64,000 bases of DNA from Pseudomonadota bacterium (lineage in GTDB: Bacteria; Pseudomonadota; Gammaproteobacteria; Xanthomonadales; SZUA-38), in the NCBI GenBank assembly GCA_039033415.1, contig JBCCCR010000035.1, forward strand, positions 1-64,000. Direction: 5' to 3'. This document shows positions 24,617-32,723 of the stretch, in pieces. Position 1 is the stretch's first letter. Every line of letters begins with the position of its first letter. The translations under genes and the position numbers were made by a program. The notes beneath the pieces are model-generated. The model was given only the letters and a program-made list of their open reading frames with translations. It was not told where the DNA came from and did not search any database.

Positions 24617-26224
24617 AACCGGCCCGGCCAGCTTCTCCACGGCCGCCGCGACCCGCAGCACCCGGAATTCGTTCGAACGATACGACATCACGGACAATCC
24701 CACCGGCAAGCCATCCACTAGCCCCATCGGCACCGTGAGATGGGGATGGCCGGTGATGGCCGGCAGGGTCGAACTACCGATACCGAAGCTGTCGCCATTT
24801 TCCAGATCCGTAGTCCAGGCCGGGCCGTTGGTGACGCTCACCAGATGCGTCAAATTGTGCCGCTGCAGCGCGCCCTCGAGCTGCTGATTCGCGTCCCGGC
24901 GTACCTCGGTTAGCGCCTTGGCGTAGTCGACCTTTGACCAGGTCACGGCCTGCGCGGCCTCCAGGATTTCCTGGCCGAAATGGGGCATCACCCGTTCAGC
25001 GTTAGCCTGGTTATAAGCGATCAGCTCTTCGAGATTGCGCGGCGCGCCGGGCGCGGACACGCCGGCCAGATAGCTGTTGATCCCCTCGCGAAACTCGTAA
25101 AGCATGACCTGATAGGCCCGGGAGCCCAGCTCGCCCTGCTCGATTTCCAGGTCGTCAATAATCTCGGCGCCCGCCTCCTGCAGCTGAGCCACGGTCTTGT
25201 TGAACAGCGCGTCAACCTCAGCGTTGGTCCCGGCGCCAGGGTAGGAACGCCAAACGCCGATTCGGGCATCTTTCAGGCGGCCGCTGAACTCCGGCGTGAG
25301 GATGGAGTACTTTTTGAAGCGTATCAGGGTGGAACGATCGTTCGGATCCGAACCCACGATTACGCGCATCAGCAGCGCCAGGTCGGCCGCTGTCGTCGCC
25401 ATCGGTCCGACCATATCCATCGACGTCGCGATCGGTATGACGCCGGCCCGGCTGACCCGCCCCATAGTGCCCTTCAGGCCAAGCACGCCGTTGGCGCCAG
25501 CCGGGCACACGATCGAGCCGTTGGTTTCGGTGCCCAACGCCAGCGGGGCGAAGCGCATGGCGACCGCCGCGCCGGAGCCGCTCGAGGAGCCGCAGGGGTT
25601 GTGGGTCGGACGCCAGGGATTGCGCGTTAGACCGCCAAGGGAACTCCAGCCGCTGGTGGAGTCTGTCGATCGGAAATTTGCCCACTCGCTCAGATTGGTC
25701 TTGCCGAGGATGACTGCACCCTCATTTCTTAGGAGCGTTATCACGTGGGCGTCGTTCGCCGCCCGGTGTTCGGCCAGCGCCAGCGATCCGGCGCTGGTAG
25801 CCATGGCGTCCGCCGTATCGATATTGGCCTTCACCAAAACCGGCACGCCGTGGAGATCGCCAGCCTCCCCTCCGGCCGCCAACGCCTGATCCAGCCCCTG
25901 CGCGATAGCCAGCGCGTCTGGATTGATTTCGATCACGGCGTTCGGTCCGTCAGCGGCGCGGTCAAGCCGCTGAATCCGCTCCAGGAAAGCGCTCGTTACC
26001 GCTTCAGCCGACAGCTCTTCCGCCACCATGGCGCTACGTAGATCGGTGGCGGTCATGGCCGTGATGTCGTCATTGCGCTGAAATTCGCCGGCGGAAGCCA
26101 GCGGCGGCAGCGCATCGTCAGCACCGCCGGCGCTTTCGCCGGAATCACCGCCGCAGGCAGCTAGGATGAGAAGGGCGGCCAGCGGCAGCGCGCGCCAGTT
26201 CGTCAAAACAGCTCGGATTTTCAC
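24605..26224 (-). CDS. Amidase-signature family lipoprotein
   Basis: The 539-residue product starts with a lipoprotein signal (LAALLILAACGG, lipobox LAAC), so it is probably membrane-anchored in the periplasm. It has the amidase Ser-cisSer-Lys triad: Lys in VLVKANIDTADAM, the Gly/Ser-rich NPCGSSSGSGAAVAM, and the nucleophile Ser in TNGSIVCPAG. Amidase-signature enzymes hydrolyse amides or esters. Secreted lipoprotein members are found in xanthomonad-like bacteria and their substrates are unclear. The start is a GTG at 26224 with an AGG site seven bases before. It ends overlapping the M56 gene tail-to-tail. Confidence 0.9.
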   Translation of the reverse strand: MKIRAVLTNWRALPLAALLILAACGGDSGESAGGADDALPPLASAGEFQRNDDITAMTATDLRSAMVAEELSAEAVTSAFLERIQRLDRAADGPNAVIEINPDALAIAQGLDQALAAGGEAGDLHGVPVLVKANIDTADAMATSAGSLALAEHRAANDAHVITLLRNEGAVILGKTNLSEWANFRSTDSTSGWSSLGGLTRNPWRPTHNPCGSSSGSGAAVAMRFAPLALGTETNGSIVCPAGANGVLGLKGTMGRVSRAGVIPIATSMDMVGPMATTAADLALLMRVIVGSDPNDRSTLIRFKKYSILTPEFSGRLKDARIGVWRSYPGAGTNAEVDALFNKTVAQLQEAGAEIIDDLEIEQGELGSRAYQVMLYEFREGINSYLAGVSAPGAPRNLEELIAYNQANAERVMPHFGQEILEAAQAVTWSKVDYAKALTEVRRDANQQLEGALQRHNLTHLVSVTNGPAWTTDLENGDSFGIGSSTLPAITGHPHLTVPMGLVDGLPVGLSVMSYRSNEFRVLRVAAAVEKLAGPVSPL

Positions 26225-26382
26225 AACAAAACCTGATGTTTAGAGAAAGGTCGCTATGGTATCGCGCCTGGTCGTCACCCGCGCGAGATTTTCGGGATCA
26301 TTTGGGGAAAGGCGGGCCGCCGAGCGGCGCTACCGTGCTGGATCGCCGCGGCCTTTGGATGTCAGGCTAGCTGCCCCGCGCG

Positions 26383-27246
26383 TCAGGCAGTCGACGCGTT
26401 TTTGGCGGCCGTAACGGTGTTGTGCAGCAGGCAGGCGATGGTCATCGGACCGACTCCGCCGGGCACCGGCGTGATCGCCGCGGCGACACCCTGCGCCGCC
26501 GCGTAGTCCACGTCTCCGACCAGGCGCTTCTTGCCGTCTTCTTCGATCCGGTTGATGCCGACGTCGATAACCGTAGCACCCGGCTTGATCCAGTCGCCCT
26601 GAATCATCCGCGGCCGGCCGACAGCGGCCACCAGGATATCGGCCTGACGACAGACCGCGGCCAGATCTCGCGTGCGCGAGTGCGCGATCGTCACCGTGCA
26701 GTTGGCGCCGAGCAGCAGCTGAGCCATGGGTTTACCCACGATGTTGGAGCGCCCCACAACCACCGCGTGGAGCCCGCTCAAGTCGCCGAGCCGGTCCTCC
26801 AGCAGCATCAGCGAACCCAGCGGCGTGCAGGGCACCATGCGCCGCTGGCCCACCGCCAGCGCGCCAGCATTTTGGAGGTGGAATCCGTCGACGTCTTTGG
26901 CCGGAGAAATAGCGTCGATCACCGCCGTTTCGTCGATCTGTGACGGCAGCGGGAGCTGCACCAAGATGCCGTGAACGCCCGCATCACCGTTCAGCGTCGC
27001 CAGCAGCTCCAGCAGCGCTTCCTGCGAAGTGTCGGCCGTCAGGCGGTGCTCTCGAGACTCGATACCGACCTCAGCGCAGCGGGCAATCTTGTTGCGCACG
27101 TAAACCTGGCTGGCCGGATCTTCTCCAACCAGCACGACGGCGATACAGGGCGTGACGCCACGCTCAGCTTTGAGCGCGGCAACCTCCTGCGCCAGGCGCT
27201 CACAGAGCTGCCCGGCAAACGCTTTGCCGTCAATTTTTTCGGTCAT
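26383..27246 (-). CDS. folD: Methylene-tetrahydrofolate dehydrogenase/cyclohydrolase
   Basis: FolD interconverts 5,10-methylene-, methenyl- and 10-formyl-tetrahydrofolate using NADP. The 287-residue product has the catalytic lysine in [14 protein letters not shown], the folate loop [11 protein letters not shown], the NADP loop [17 protein letters not shown] and the C-terminal [16 protein letters not shown]. Its start lies 29 bases downstream of the ilvB stop, so the two may be cotranscribed. Confidence 0.96.
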   Translation of the reverse strand: MTEKIDGKAFAGQLCERLAQEVAALKAERGVTPCIAVVLVGEDPASQVYVRNKIARCAEVGIESREHRLTADTSQEALLELLATLNGDAGVHGILVQLPLPSQIDETAVIDAISPAKDVDGFHLQNAGALAVGQRRMVPCTPLGSLMLLEDRLGDLSGLHAVVVGRSNIVGKPMAQLLLGANCTVTIAHSRTRDLAAVCRQADILVAAVGRPRMIQGDWIKPGATVIDVGINRIEEDGKKRLVGDVDYAAAQGVAAAITPVPGGVGPMTIACLLHNTVTAAKNASTA

Positions 27247-27275
27247 GGCGGATTCCTTGAGGTCTGGCTTCGAAC

Positions 27276-29057
27276 TTAAAACATCTCGCTCGGATCGAGC
27301 TTTTCTTCCAGCCGCGCGGTGCGGCCCTCAATGTAGTCCCCGGTGATCATCTGATCATAGGACTGACCGGGTCCGACCATCGGATAAACGCCGGCATCCG
27401 GATCGATGATGACCTCCAGAAAAGCCGGCCCCTCGAAGGCGAGGAACTCGGCGACCACCGCGTCCACCTCTGCCGGGTCATCGAGCCGACGAGCGAAGCC
27501 GAAGCCGTCAGCCTCAGCAGCAAGGACAAAATCTTTGCGATGAAGCGACTTGTCGCTACCGGCCATGCGGCCCTTGAAGTACATCTTTTGCCATTGCCGA
27601 ACCATGCCGTCGCCGTAGTTGTTGAGCACCACCACCTTGACCGGCAGATCGTACGTCGTGGCGGTCTCCAGCTCGCCGAGGTTCATTCGCATGCTGCCGT
27701 CACCGTCGATGTCGATGACCAGCGCGTCGGGCAGCGCAAACTGAGCGCCGATGGCAGCCGGCAGCCCAAAGCCCATCGTGCCCATGCTGCCCGAGGTCAG
27801 CCACAGGCGCGGCTCGCAGAAATCAAAATATTGAGCGGCCCACATCTGATGCTGGCCTACGCCGGTGGAGATAATCGCATTGCCCGCGGTGATCCGATTG
27901 ATCGCCTCGATGACCGCATAGGGCTGAACCTTGTCACTGTCGCGGTCGTAGTTCAGGCCGTGCCTTTTCTTCAGCTCAGCGAGCTCGCCGTGCCAGACGC
28001 CAAAGTCCTTGTCGAAGCCGACGCGCTCTCCGTAGTCGACGAGGTCGGCCAGATCCTGTTTCAGGTTACCGACCTGGTGCCACTGGACCCCTTTAACCTT
28101 GCCGATCTCCGAGACGTCCACGTCGAAATGGGCGATGCAGGTGGCGTTGGGCGCAAACCGGTTCGGCACGCCGGCAACCCGATCGTCGAAGCGCGCGCCG
28201 ACGCAGATCAGGAAATCGCAGTCCTCGACCGCATAGTTGGCGTAAGCCATCCCGTGCATACCCAGCATGTGGAGCGACAGCTCGCTGGTCGTATCCACCG
28301 CTCCGATCCCCATCAGCGTGGTGCACGCTGGCACGTGAAACGCGTCGATGAAGCTCCGCAGCGCCTCAACGGCGTGACCGTTGATCGCGCCGCCGCCGAC
28401 ATACAGCAGCGGCCGTTCCGCTTCGCTGAGCATGCGGAAAAAACGCTCGCAGTCTGACGGTCCGAGGCGGTTGTTCATCACGGCCTGCAGTCGGTGGCGG
28501 TATCCGGGTAGCGGTAACGTCCCCTGCCCGGAAAACTCGCAGGTGGCGTTCTGAATGTCTTTCGGCAGATCGACCACCACTGGCCCGGGTCGACCGGTCC
28601 GTGCCAGTTCAAACGCCGTGCGCATGGTCTGCTCCAGCCGGTTTGGGTCAGTCACCAGGAACACGTGTTTGGCCACCGCGCCCATCACGGCGGCGATCGG
28701 CGCCTCTTGAAATGCATCGGTGCCGATAGCGGCCGTCGGAACCTGGCCGCAGATCACCACAATCGGAATCGAGTCGGCTGTGCAGTCGCGCACCGGTGTC
28801 ACCATGTTGGTGGCACCCGGTCCCGATGTAACCATAGCCACACCCACTCGACCGCTGGCCCGGGAGTAGCCGGCGGCCATAAAGCCGGCGCCCTGTTCAT
28901 TAGCCGGCACGATCAGCGGCATCGGCTGCTCCGGACTGGCCTCGTTGTGGCGGAACACCGCGTCGTAGGTCGGCAGGATGGCGCCGCCGGAATAGCCGAA
29001 AATGGTGCCCACGCCCTCGTCGGCCATCACCTGCACGACCACGTCGGCGCCGGACAT
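27276..29057 (-). CDS. ilvB: Acetolactate synthase large (catalytic) subunit
   Basis: This ThDP enzyme condenses pyruvate (or pyruvate and 2-ketobutyrate) in the first common step of branched-chain amino acid synthesis. The 593-residue product has the catalytic glutamate in [14 protein letters not shown], the FAD-binding middle domain and the ThDP motif [10 protein letters not shown] to [15 protein letters not shown]. The ATG at 29057 was chosen because GGAG lies five bases before it and it aligns with IlvI/IlvB starts (MSGADVV). An upstream ATG at 29114 is possible. Unusually, its regulatory subunit gene is divergent instead of downstream. Confidence 0.95.
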   Translation of the reverse strand: MSGADVVVQVMADEGVGTIFGYSGGAILPTYDAVFRHNEASPEQPMPLIVPANEQGAGFMAAGYSRASGRVGVAMVTSGPGATNMVTPVRDCTADSIPIVVICGQVPTAAIGTDAFQEAPIAAVMGAVAKHVFLVTDPNRLEQTMRTAFELARTGRPGPVVVDLPKDIQNATCEFSGQGTLPLPGYRHRLQAVMNNRLGPSDCERFFRMLSEAERPLLYVGGGAINGHAVEALRSFIDAFHVPACTTLMGIGAVDTTSELSLHMLGMHGMAYANYAVEDCDFLICVGARFDDRVAGVPNRFAPNATCIAHFDVDVSEIGKVKGVQWHQVGNLKQDLADLVDYGERVGFDKDFGVWHGELAELKKRHGLNYDRDSDKVQPYAVIEAINRITAGNAIISTGVGQHQMWAAQYFDFCEPRLWLTSGSMGTMGFGLPAAIGAQFALPDALVIDIDGDGSMRMNLGELETATTYDLPVKVVVLNNYGDGMVRQWQKMYFKGRMAGSDKSLHRKDFVLAAEADGFGFARRLDDPAEVDAVVAEFLAFEGPAFLEVIIDPDAGVYPMVGPGQSYDQMITGDYIEGRTARLEEKLDPSEMF

Positions 29058-29166
29058 GGCGACTCCGGCCTTCGGGTGACTCCGCTGACTGGCGTTTTCC
29101 TCGGCAATTCTCATAGCGTTTGCTTACTGCTTCCCAATCCCCGGAGTGTCCGCCAAAGTCCCTGCC

Positions 29167-29203
29167 AATGCAACGACTTACCGGGGGCTTTGAACGTTGC
29201 ATT
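29167..29203. promoter_or_regulatory. Inverted repeat in the ilvB/ilvN divergent promoter region
   Basis: AATGCAACG (29167-29175) and CGTTGCATT (29195-29203) are perfect nine-base complements separated by 19 bases, midway between the two divergent starts. This could be an operator serving both genes, or a hairpin. The regulator is unknown. Confidence 0.5.
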
Positions 29204-29231
29204 TGGCCGGCGGGTCGGCCACCATCGCGCC

Positions 29232-29753
29232 ATGCGACACGTCATTTCGGTTCTGATGCAAAACGAGGTGGGCGCGCTCACGCGCTTCACCGGTCTGTTC
29301 TCAACGCGGGGCTACAACATCGAGACGCTCAATGTGGCCCCAACCGACGATCCGGGGGTGTCCCGGCTGACGATGGTGGTCACCGGTTCCGACCACGCTA
29401 TCGGCCAGATCACCAACCAGATCGGCAAGCTCGTCGACGTGGTCAACATCCACGACATGACCCTCGGGGAGCACTACGAAAGCGAGATGCTCATCCTCAA
29501 GCTGCGGCTCGGCATCGGCGGTGTCGCCCGCGCTCAAGCGCTGGCGAGCGAGTATGGCGCGACGGTCCTCGACGCCGAGCCGGAAAGCTTCACGATGCAG
29601 GTGATCGGCAGCCCGGCAGATCTCAAAAAACTCGTGGAAACAGCCAAGGATGTGGGCGAGATCGCGGCGGTCGCGCGAAGCGGCAGCGTCGCGGTTTCCC
29701 GCGGCATCGTTTCACTCTCTTCTTACGATGTGAACCGCCGCCTGACCGGCTAG
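29232..29753 (+). CDS. ilvN: Acetolactate synthase small (regulatory) subunit
   Basis: The 173-residue product is an IlvH/IlvN-type regulatory subunit. It has an N-terminal ACT domain (residues 1-75: MRHVISVLMQNEVGALTRFT, GYNIETLNVAPTDDPG) that binds valine, and a C-terminal ALS_ss domain (about 85-160). It activates the catalytic subunit and confers valine feedback. The ATG at 29232 matches the family start exactly. The gene points away from ilvB, with about 175 bases between starts, instead of lying downstream in an ilvBN operon. It converges with an SDR gene 17 bases on. Confidence 0.94.
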   Translation: MRHVISVLMQNEVGALTRFTGLFSTRGYNIETLNVAPTDDPGVSRLTMVVTGSDHAIGQITNQIGKLVDVVNIHDMTLGEHYESEMLILKLRLGIGGVARAQALASEYGATVLDAEPESFTMQVIGSPADLKKLVETAKDVGEIAAVARSGSVAVSRGIVSLSSYDVNRRLTG

Positions 29754-29770
29754 GGGCGTTACCGAGACCC

Positions 29771-30562
29771 CTACTTTCTCATTGACGTCAGGCAGTCCTG
29801 TGTGGCGTCACCAAGCTGCATGCCCCCGTCAACCGGATAGATGCCGCCGGTGGCGTAAGCGGCTTCTTCAGACATCAGAAACTGAATAAAGCGGCCGATG
29901 TCCTCGGGCTGCCCAAACCGTTTCAGGGCGGTGGCCGCCTGATACTTGTCTCGCAGTGCTTGGGTGGGCGCCAGGCGACTCATGCCCTCGGTGCCGTCGA
30001 TCGGGCCAGGTGACACGGCGTTGACCCGAACGCCGGCGGCACCCCATTCCAGCGCCAGGCATTTGACCAGCATATTGACGCCGGCCTTGGCGGCACATAC
30101 GTGCGCCTGAAACGCCATCGGCACCTCGGCCTGCGGCGCAGTGATGGCAACCAGGCTCGCGCCCGGCTTGCGAAGGTGCTCGAAAGCGGCCCAGAAAACG
30201 TGGTACGTCCCGAGCAGGTCGATGTCGACCACCGCTTTGAATCCTTTCGGCTTGATGTCGATGACCGGAGCCGGGAAGTTACCGGCAGCGCCGGCGACCA
30301 CCAGATCGAGCGGGCCCAGCTGCTCAGCGGTCTGCCGAACGAGCTCGGCAACCGCGTCGTAGTCTCGAACGTCGGCAGCCAGCCCCAGCGTCTGCCCGCT
30401 GCCCTCTGCGTCGATCGCTGATGCCGCTGCCGCAGCTTTTTCCGGATCACGCCCAAAGACCGCCACGTTGGCCCCGCCGGCCGCCAGAACCTTGGCGATG
30501 CCGAGATTGATGCCGCTAGTGCCGCCGGAAATCAGAACGTTTTTGCCTGTTGGGTTCGCCAT
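29771..30562 (-). CDS. SDR oxidoreductase resembling 2,4-dienoyl-CoA reductase (DECR2 type)
   Basis: The 263-residue protein has an N-terminal Rossmann motif LISGGTSGINLGIAK and the NAG-equivalent VAGAAGNFPAP. The region AFQAHVCAAKAGVNMLV follows, with the ending SPGPIDGTEGMSRL. The classical YxxxK is HxxxK here, as in peroxisomal DECR2-like reductases, so loss of the Tyr is probably normal for this subgroup. The likely reaction is NADPH-dependent reduction of 2,4-dienoyl-CoA during unsaturated fatty acid oxidation. The ATG at 30562 begins the conserved domain. Confidence 0.85.
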   Translation of the reverse strand: MANPTGKNVLISGGTSGINLGIAKVLAAGGANVAVFGRDPEKAAAAASAIDAEGSGQTLGLAADVRDYDAVAELVRQTAEQLGPLDLVVAGAAGNFPAPVIDIKPKGFKAVVDIDLLGTYHVFWAAFEHLRKPGASLVAITAPQAEVPMAFQAHVCAAKAGVNMLVKCLALEWGAAGVRVNAVSPGPIDGTEGMSRLAPTQALRDKYQAATALKRFGQPEDIGRFIQFLMSEEAAYATGGIYPVDGGMQLGDATQDCLTSMRK

Positions 30563-30659
30563 GGTACTCGCGCCTTGAGTCAAAGCCGGCATCGTCCGGC
30601 ACTGACGCTCGAGATGCAAGGAGGGAGACTTTGTTCACTCACGGGAAGCACGCTAAGGG

Positions 30660-30672
30660 TGCTAAATTAGCA
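30660..30672. promoter_or_regulatory. TGCTAA-TTAGCA palindrome upstream of ydbS
   Basis: TGCTAAATTAGCA is a perfect 13-base palindrome 22 bases before the ydbS-like start. Its half-sites are the same as those over the blaI start at 22693-22708, but with a one-base rather than a four-base spacer. It may be an operator of the same repressor; this is inference. Confidence 0.4.
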
Positions 30673-30694
30673 CTTTCTTCGACTCCCGCTTGCT

Positions 30695-31207
30695 ATGACA
30701 TTTGCCAATCTGGCGCTGGACATCGACGCGCTTCCGAGCGCGCGCATCATCGATCTCAAGCCACTGGATCCGCGCTATCAAAAAGAGGTGCTGACCCAGA
30801 GCCTCCTGATTTGGGGCGTGCTGCTTTTGATCAGCTTTATTCCATCGGTGATCGTCGCCAAACCGCCGGAGGTCAAGACCCGGCTCCTGCTGCTGCCCGT
30901 CATCATCGCCACCGCGAGCGCGCTGTTCACGATCCTGGCGGTGAAGATGGCAGCGGCCAAACGCATGGCGCTGCGCGATCACGACATCGTTTTTCGCAGC
31001 GGCCTGTGGTGGCGCAAGCTCGTGCTGCTGCCGCGAAATCGCGTTCAGCACATCGAGCTATCCAGCGGGCCGCTGCAGCGCAAGTTCGGCCTGGCGTCGC
31101 TCAAGTTCTACACCGCCGGGGGTGCGGCCGTCGATCTGCAGATCGACGGCCTGAGCCAGGAGCATGCGCGCTCCTTGCGCGACCATGTGATGCAGCAGCA
31201 CCGGTGA
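30695..31207 (+). CDS. YdbS-like PH-domain membrane protein
   Basis: The 170-residue protein has two hydrophobic segments (about residues 38-55 and 64-84) and a C-terminal bacterial PH domain (bPH2/DUF304): LRDHDIVFRSGLWWRKLVLL, PRNRVQHIELSSGPLQRKFG, LASLKFYTAGG. It resembles Bacillus YdbS, which with YdbT contributes to resistance to membrane-active antimicrobials. Its last four bases overlap the next gene (GTGA). The ATG has only a weak ribosome-binding site. Confidence 0.85.
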   Translation: MTFANLALDIDALPSARIIDLKPLDPRYQKEVLTQSLLIWGVLLLISFIPSVIVAKPPEVKTRLLLLPVIIATASALFTILAVKMAAAKRMALRDHDIVFRSGLWWRKLVLLPRNRVQHIELSSGPLQRKFGLASLKFYTAGGAAVDLQIDGLSQEHARSLRDHVMQQHR

Positions 31208-32718
31208 CGGGCACCTGGCGGCGAACATCGCCGGTTGCGGTGGTGTTTTTCCTGACCAAGGCGCTGAAGTTCCTGGTGACCGACGGGTTCGCCATGCTGG
31301 CGCCGGCGGTCGCCTGGTACGCCACGGCCAGCGACGGCATGAAGGTGTGGGCTGCCGTCTGGTTCGCCGTGCTGGCGGCGGTTGGGGCGGTCTGGGCGGT
31401 ATTGTCGTACCTGCGATTCCGCTATCAGCTGACCGACTCCCAGGTCCTGGTGCGCCGCGGGGTGATTCAGCGAGAACAGCTCAACATCGATTTTGACCGG
31501 GTCCAGGATACGTCCATCGATGAGCCCTTTTACGTTCGGCCTTTTGGCCTGGCGGTGCTCAAACTCGATACCGCGGGCAGCGCCCAGAAAGAGATTGCGC
31601 TGGCGGGGATCGGGGTTGATCTGGCCAACCAGATCCGCAACACGCTGCTCAGTTTTCAGCCCAAGACACCCGATCCGGCAAGCGAAACGGCCGCGGGCGC
31701 ACCGACGGATGCGCCGGTTCTGCTCGAACGCAGCAACCGGCAGATTGTGCGCTATGGGTTAACCGCCAACGGCCTGCTTTGGGTTGCGGTGGCTTTTGGT
31801 GTCCTGGCCGGTGCGCTGGGCGAAGAGGCCTGGGAAACCGCCGGACAGTTTGTCCTCGAGCGGCTGCGCATGGGCACCCTGCTGGAAACCGGCGGACCGG
31901 CCCGCGGGCTGCTGCTTGCCCTCGGAGTACTCGCCGTGCCGGTGCTGCTGGCGCTGTTCTCCATCATCGGCGCGCTCTGGCGCTACGCCAACTATCAGCT
32001 TATCGCTGATGGCGGCAGCTTCCGGCGCAGCAGCGGGCTGGTGAGCCGGCAGCAGCAGACGCTGAAAGGGAGCAAGGTGCAGGCCGCGGTGTGGAAGCAA
32101 AACGCGATCGCGCGGTTGCTGCGCATCACCAATCTTCAGCTGCGTCTGGTGAGCGCAGGACAGGAGGTCAACAGCAGCGGCATGCCCGCCTCAACCCCGG
32201 CCTTCCTGGTGCCCGCGCTCAGCCCCGATGAGGTGGTGCCGGTCACAAAAGAATTTCTGCCCGACACTCCGGCCGAACAGCCTGCTTTTACCGGCATCAA
32301 CCGGGCCTACCACTTGAAACGCAGCCTCTGGTACTGGCTCGCGCCGGTGGGCGGCATCACGCTCGGGCTTTCGTTTGCGGTGGGCTTTTATGCGGCGATT
32401 GTTCCCCTGCTTGGGCTGACACTCGCCGTCTTCTGCATTCGGCAACGCAGCAGCAAGTTTGGCGCTAGCATCATCGGCGCCACCGGTTATCTTCGTAGCG
32501 GCTTTATCGGCACCCATACGGCGGTCTTCTCGCTGTTCAAGGTTCAGCGGGTCGACGTCTGTCAAAGCCCGGGTCAGCGCAAGCGCTCGCTGGCTACCCT
32601 CAATGTGCACCTGGCTTCACACACCATCACCATTCCTCACCTGACGCTCGCCGACGCGCAGCGCTTCGCGGATCTAGCGCTTTATCACGTCGAGTCCTCG
32701 ACGCGTCCCTGGTTCTAG
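31204..32718 (+). CDS. YdbT-like membrane protein with three PH-type domains
   Basis: The 504-residue product has repeated units of two hydrophobic helices followed by a bPH2 domain: residues about 70-140 (YQLTDSQVLVRRGVIQREQL, FDRVQDTSIDEPFYVRPFG), about 260-340 (ANYQLIADGGSFRRSSGLVS, RQQQTLKGSKVQ) and about 420-500. Start is a GTG at 31204, overlapping the ydbS stop. YdbS and YdbT homologues are always paired and probably form one membrane complex of unknown mechanism. It ends six bases from the convergent 1423-residue gene. Confidence 0.85.
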   Translation: MTGTWRRTSPVAVVFFLTKALKFLVTDGFAMLAPAVAWYATASDGMKVWAAVWFAVLAAVGAVWAVLSYLRFRYQLTDSQVLVRRGVIQREQLNIDFDRVQDTSIDEPFYVRPFGLAVLKLDTAGSAQKEIALAGIGVDLANQIRNTLLSFQPKTPDPASETAAGAPTDAPVLLERSNRQIVRYGLTANGLLWVAVAFGVLAGALGEEAWETAGQFVLERLRMGTLLETGGPARGLLLALGVLAVPVLLALFSIIGALWRYANYQLIADGGSFRRSSGLVSRQQQTLKGSKVQAAVWKQNAIARLLRITNLQLRLVSAGQEVNSSGMPASTPAFLVPALSPDEVVPVTKEFLPDTPAEQPAFTGINRAYHLKRSLWYWLAPVGGITLGLSFAVGFYAAIVPLLGLTLAVFCIRQRSSKFGASIIGATGYLRSGFIGTHTAVFSLFKVQRVDVCQSPGQRKRSLATLNVHLASHTITIPHLTLADAQRFADLALYHVESSTRPWF

Positions 32719-32723
32719 GCCAC

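Noticed and set aside
29771-30562. A broken SDR lacking its catalytic tyrosine.
   Set aside because: The His at that position and the GTEG ending match the DECR2-type reductases, where the tyrosine is normally absent.
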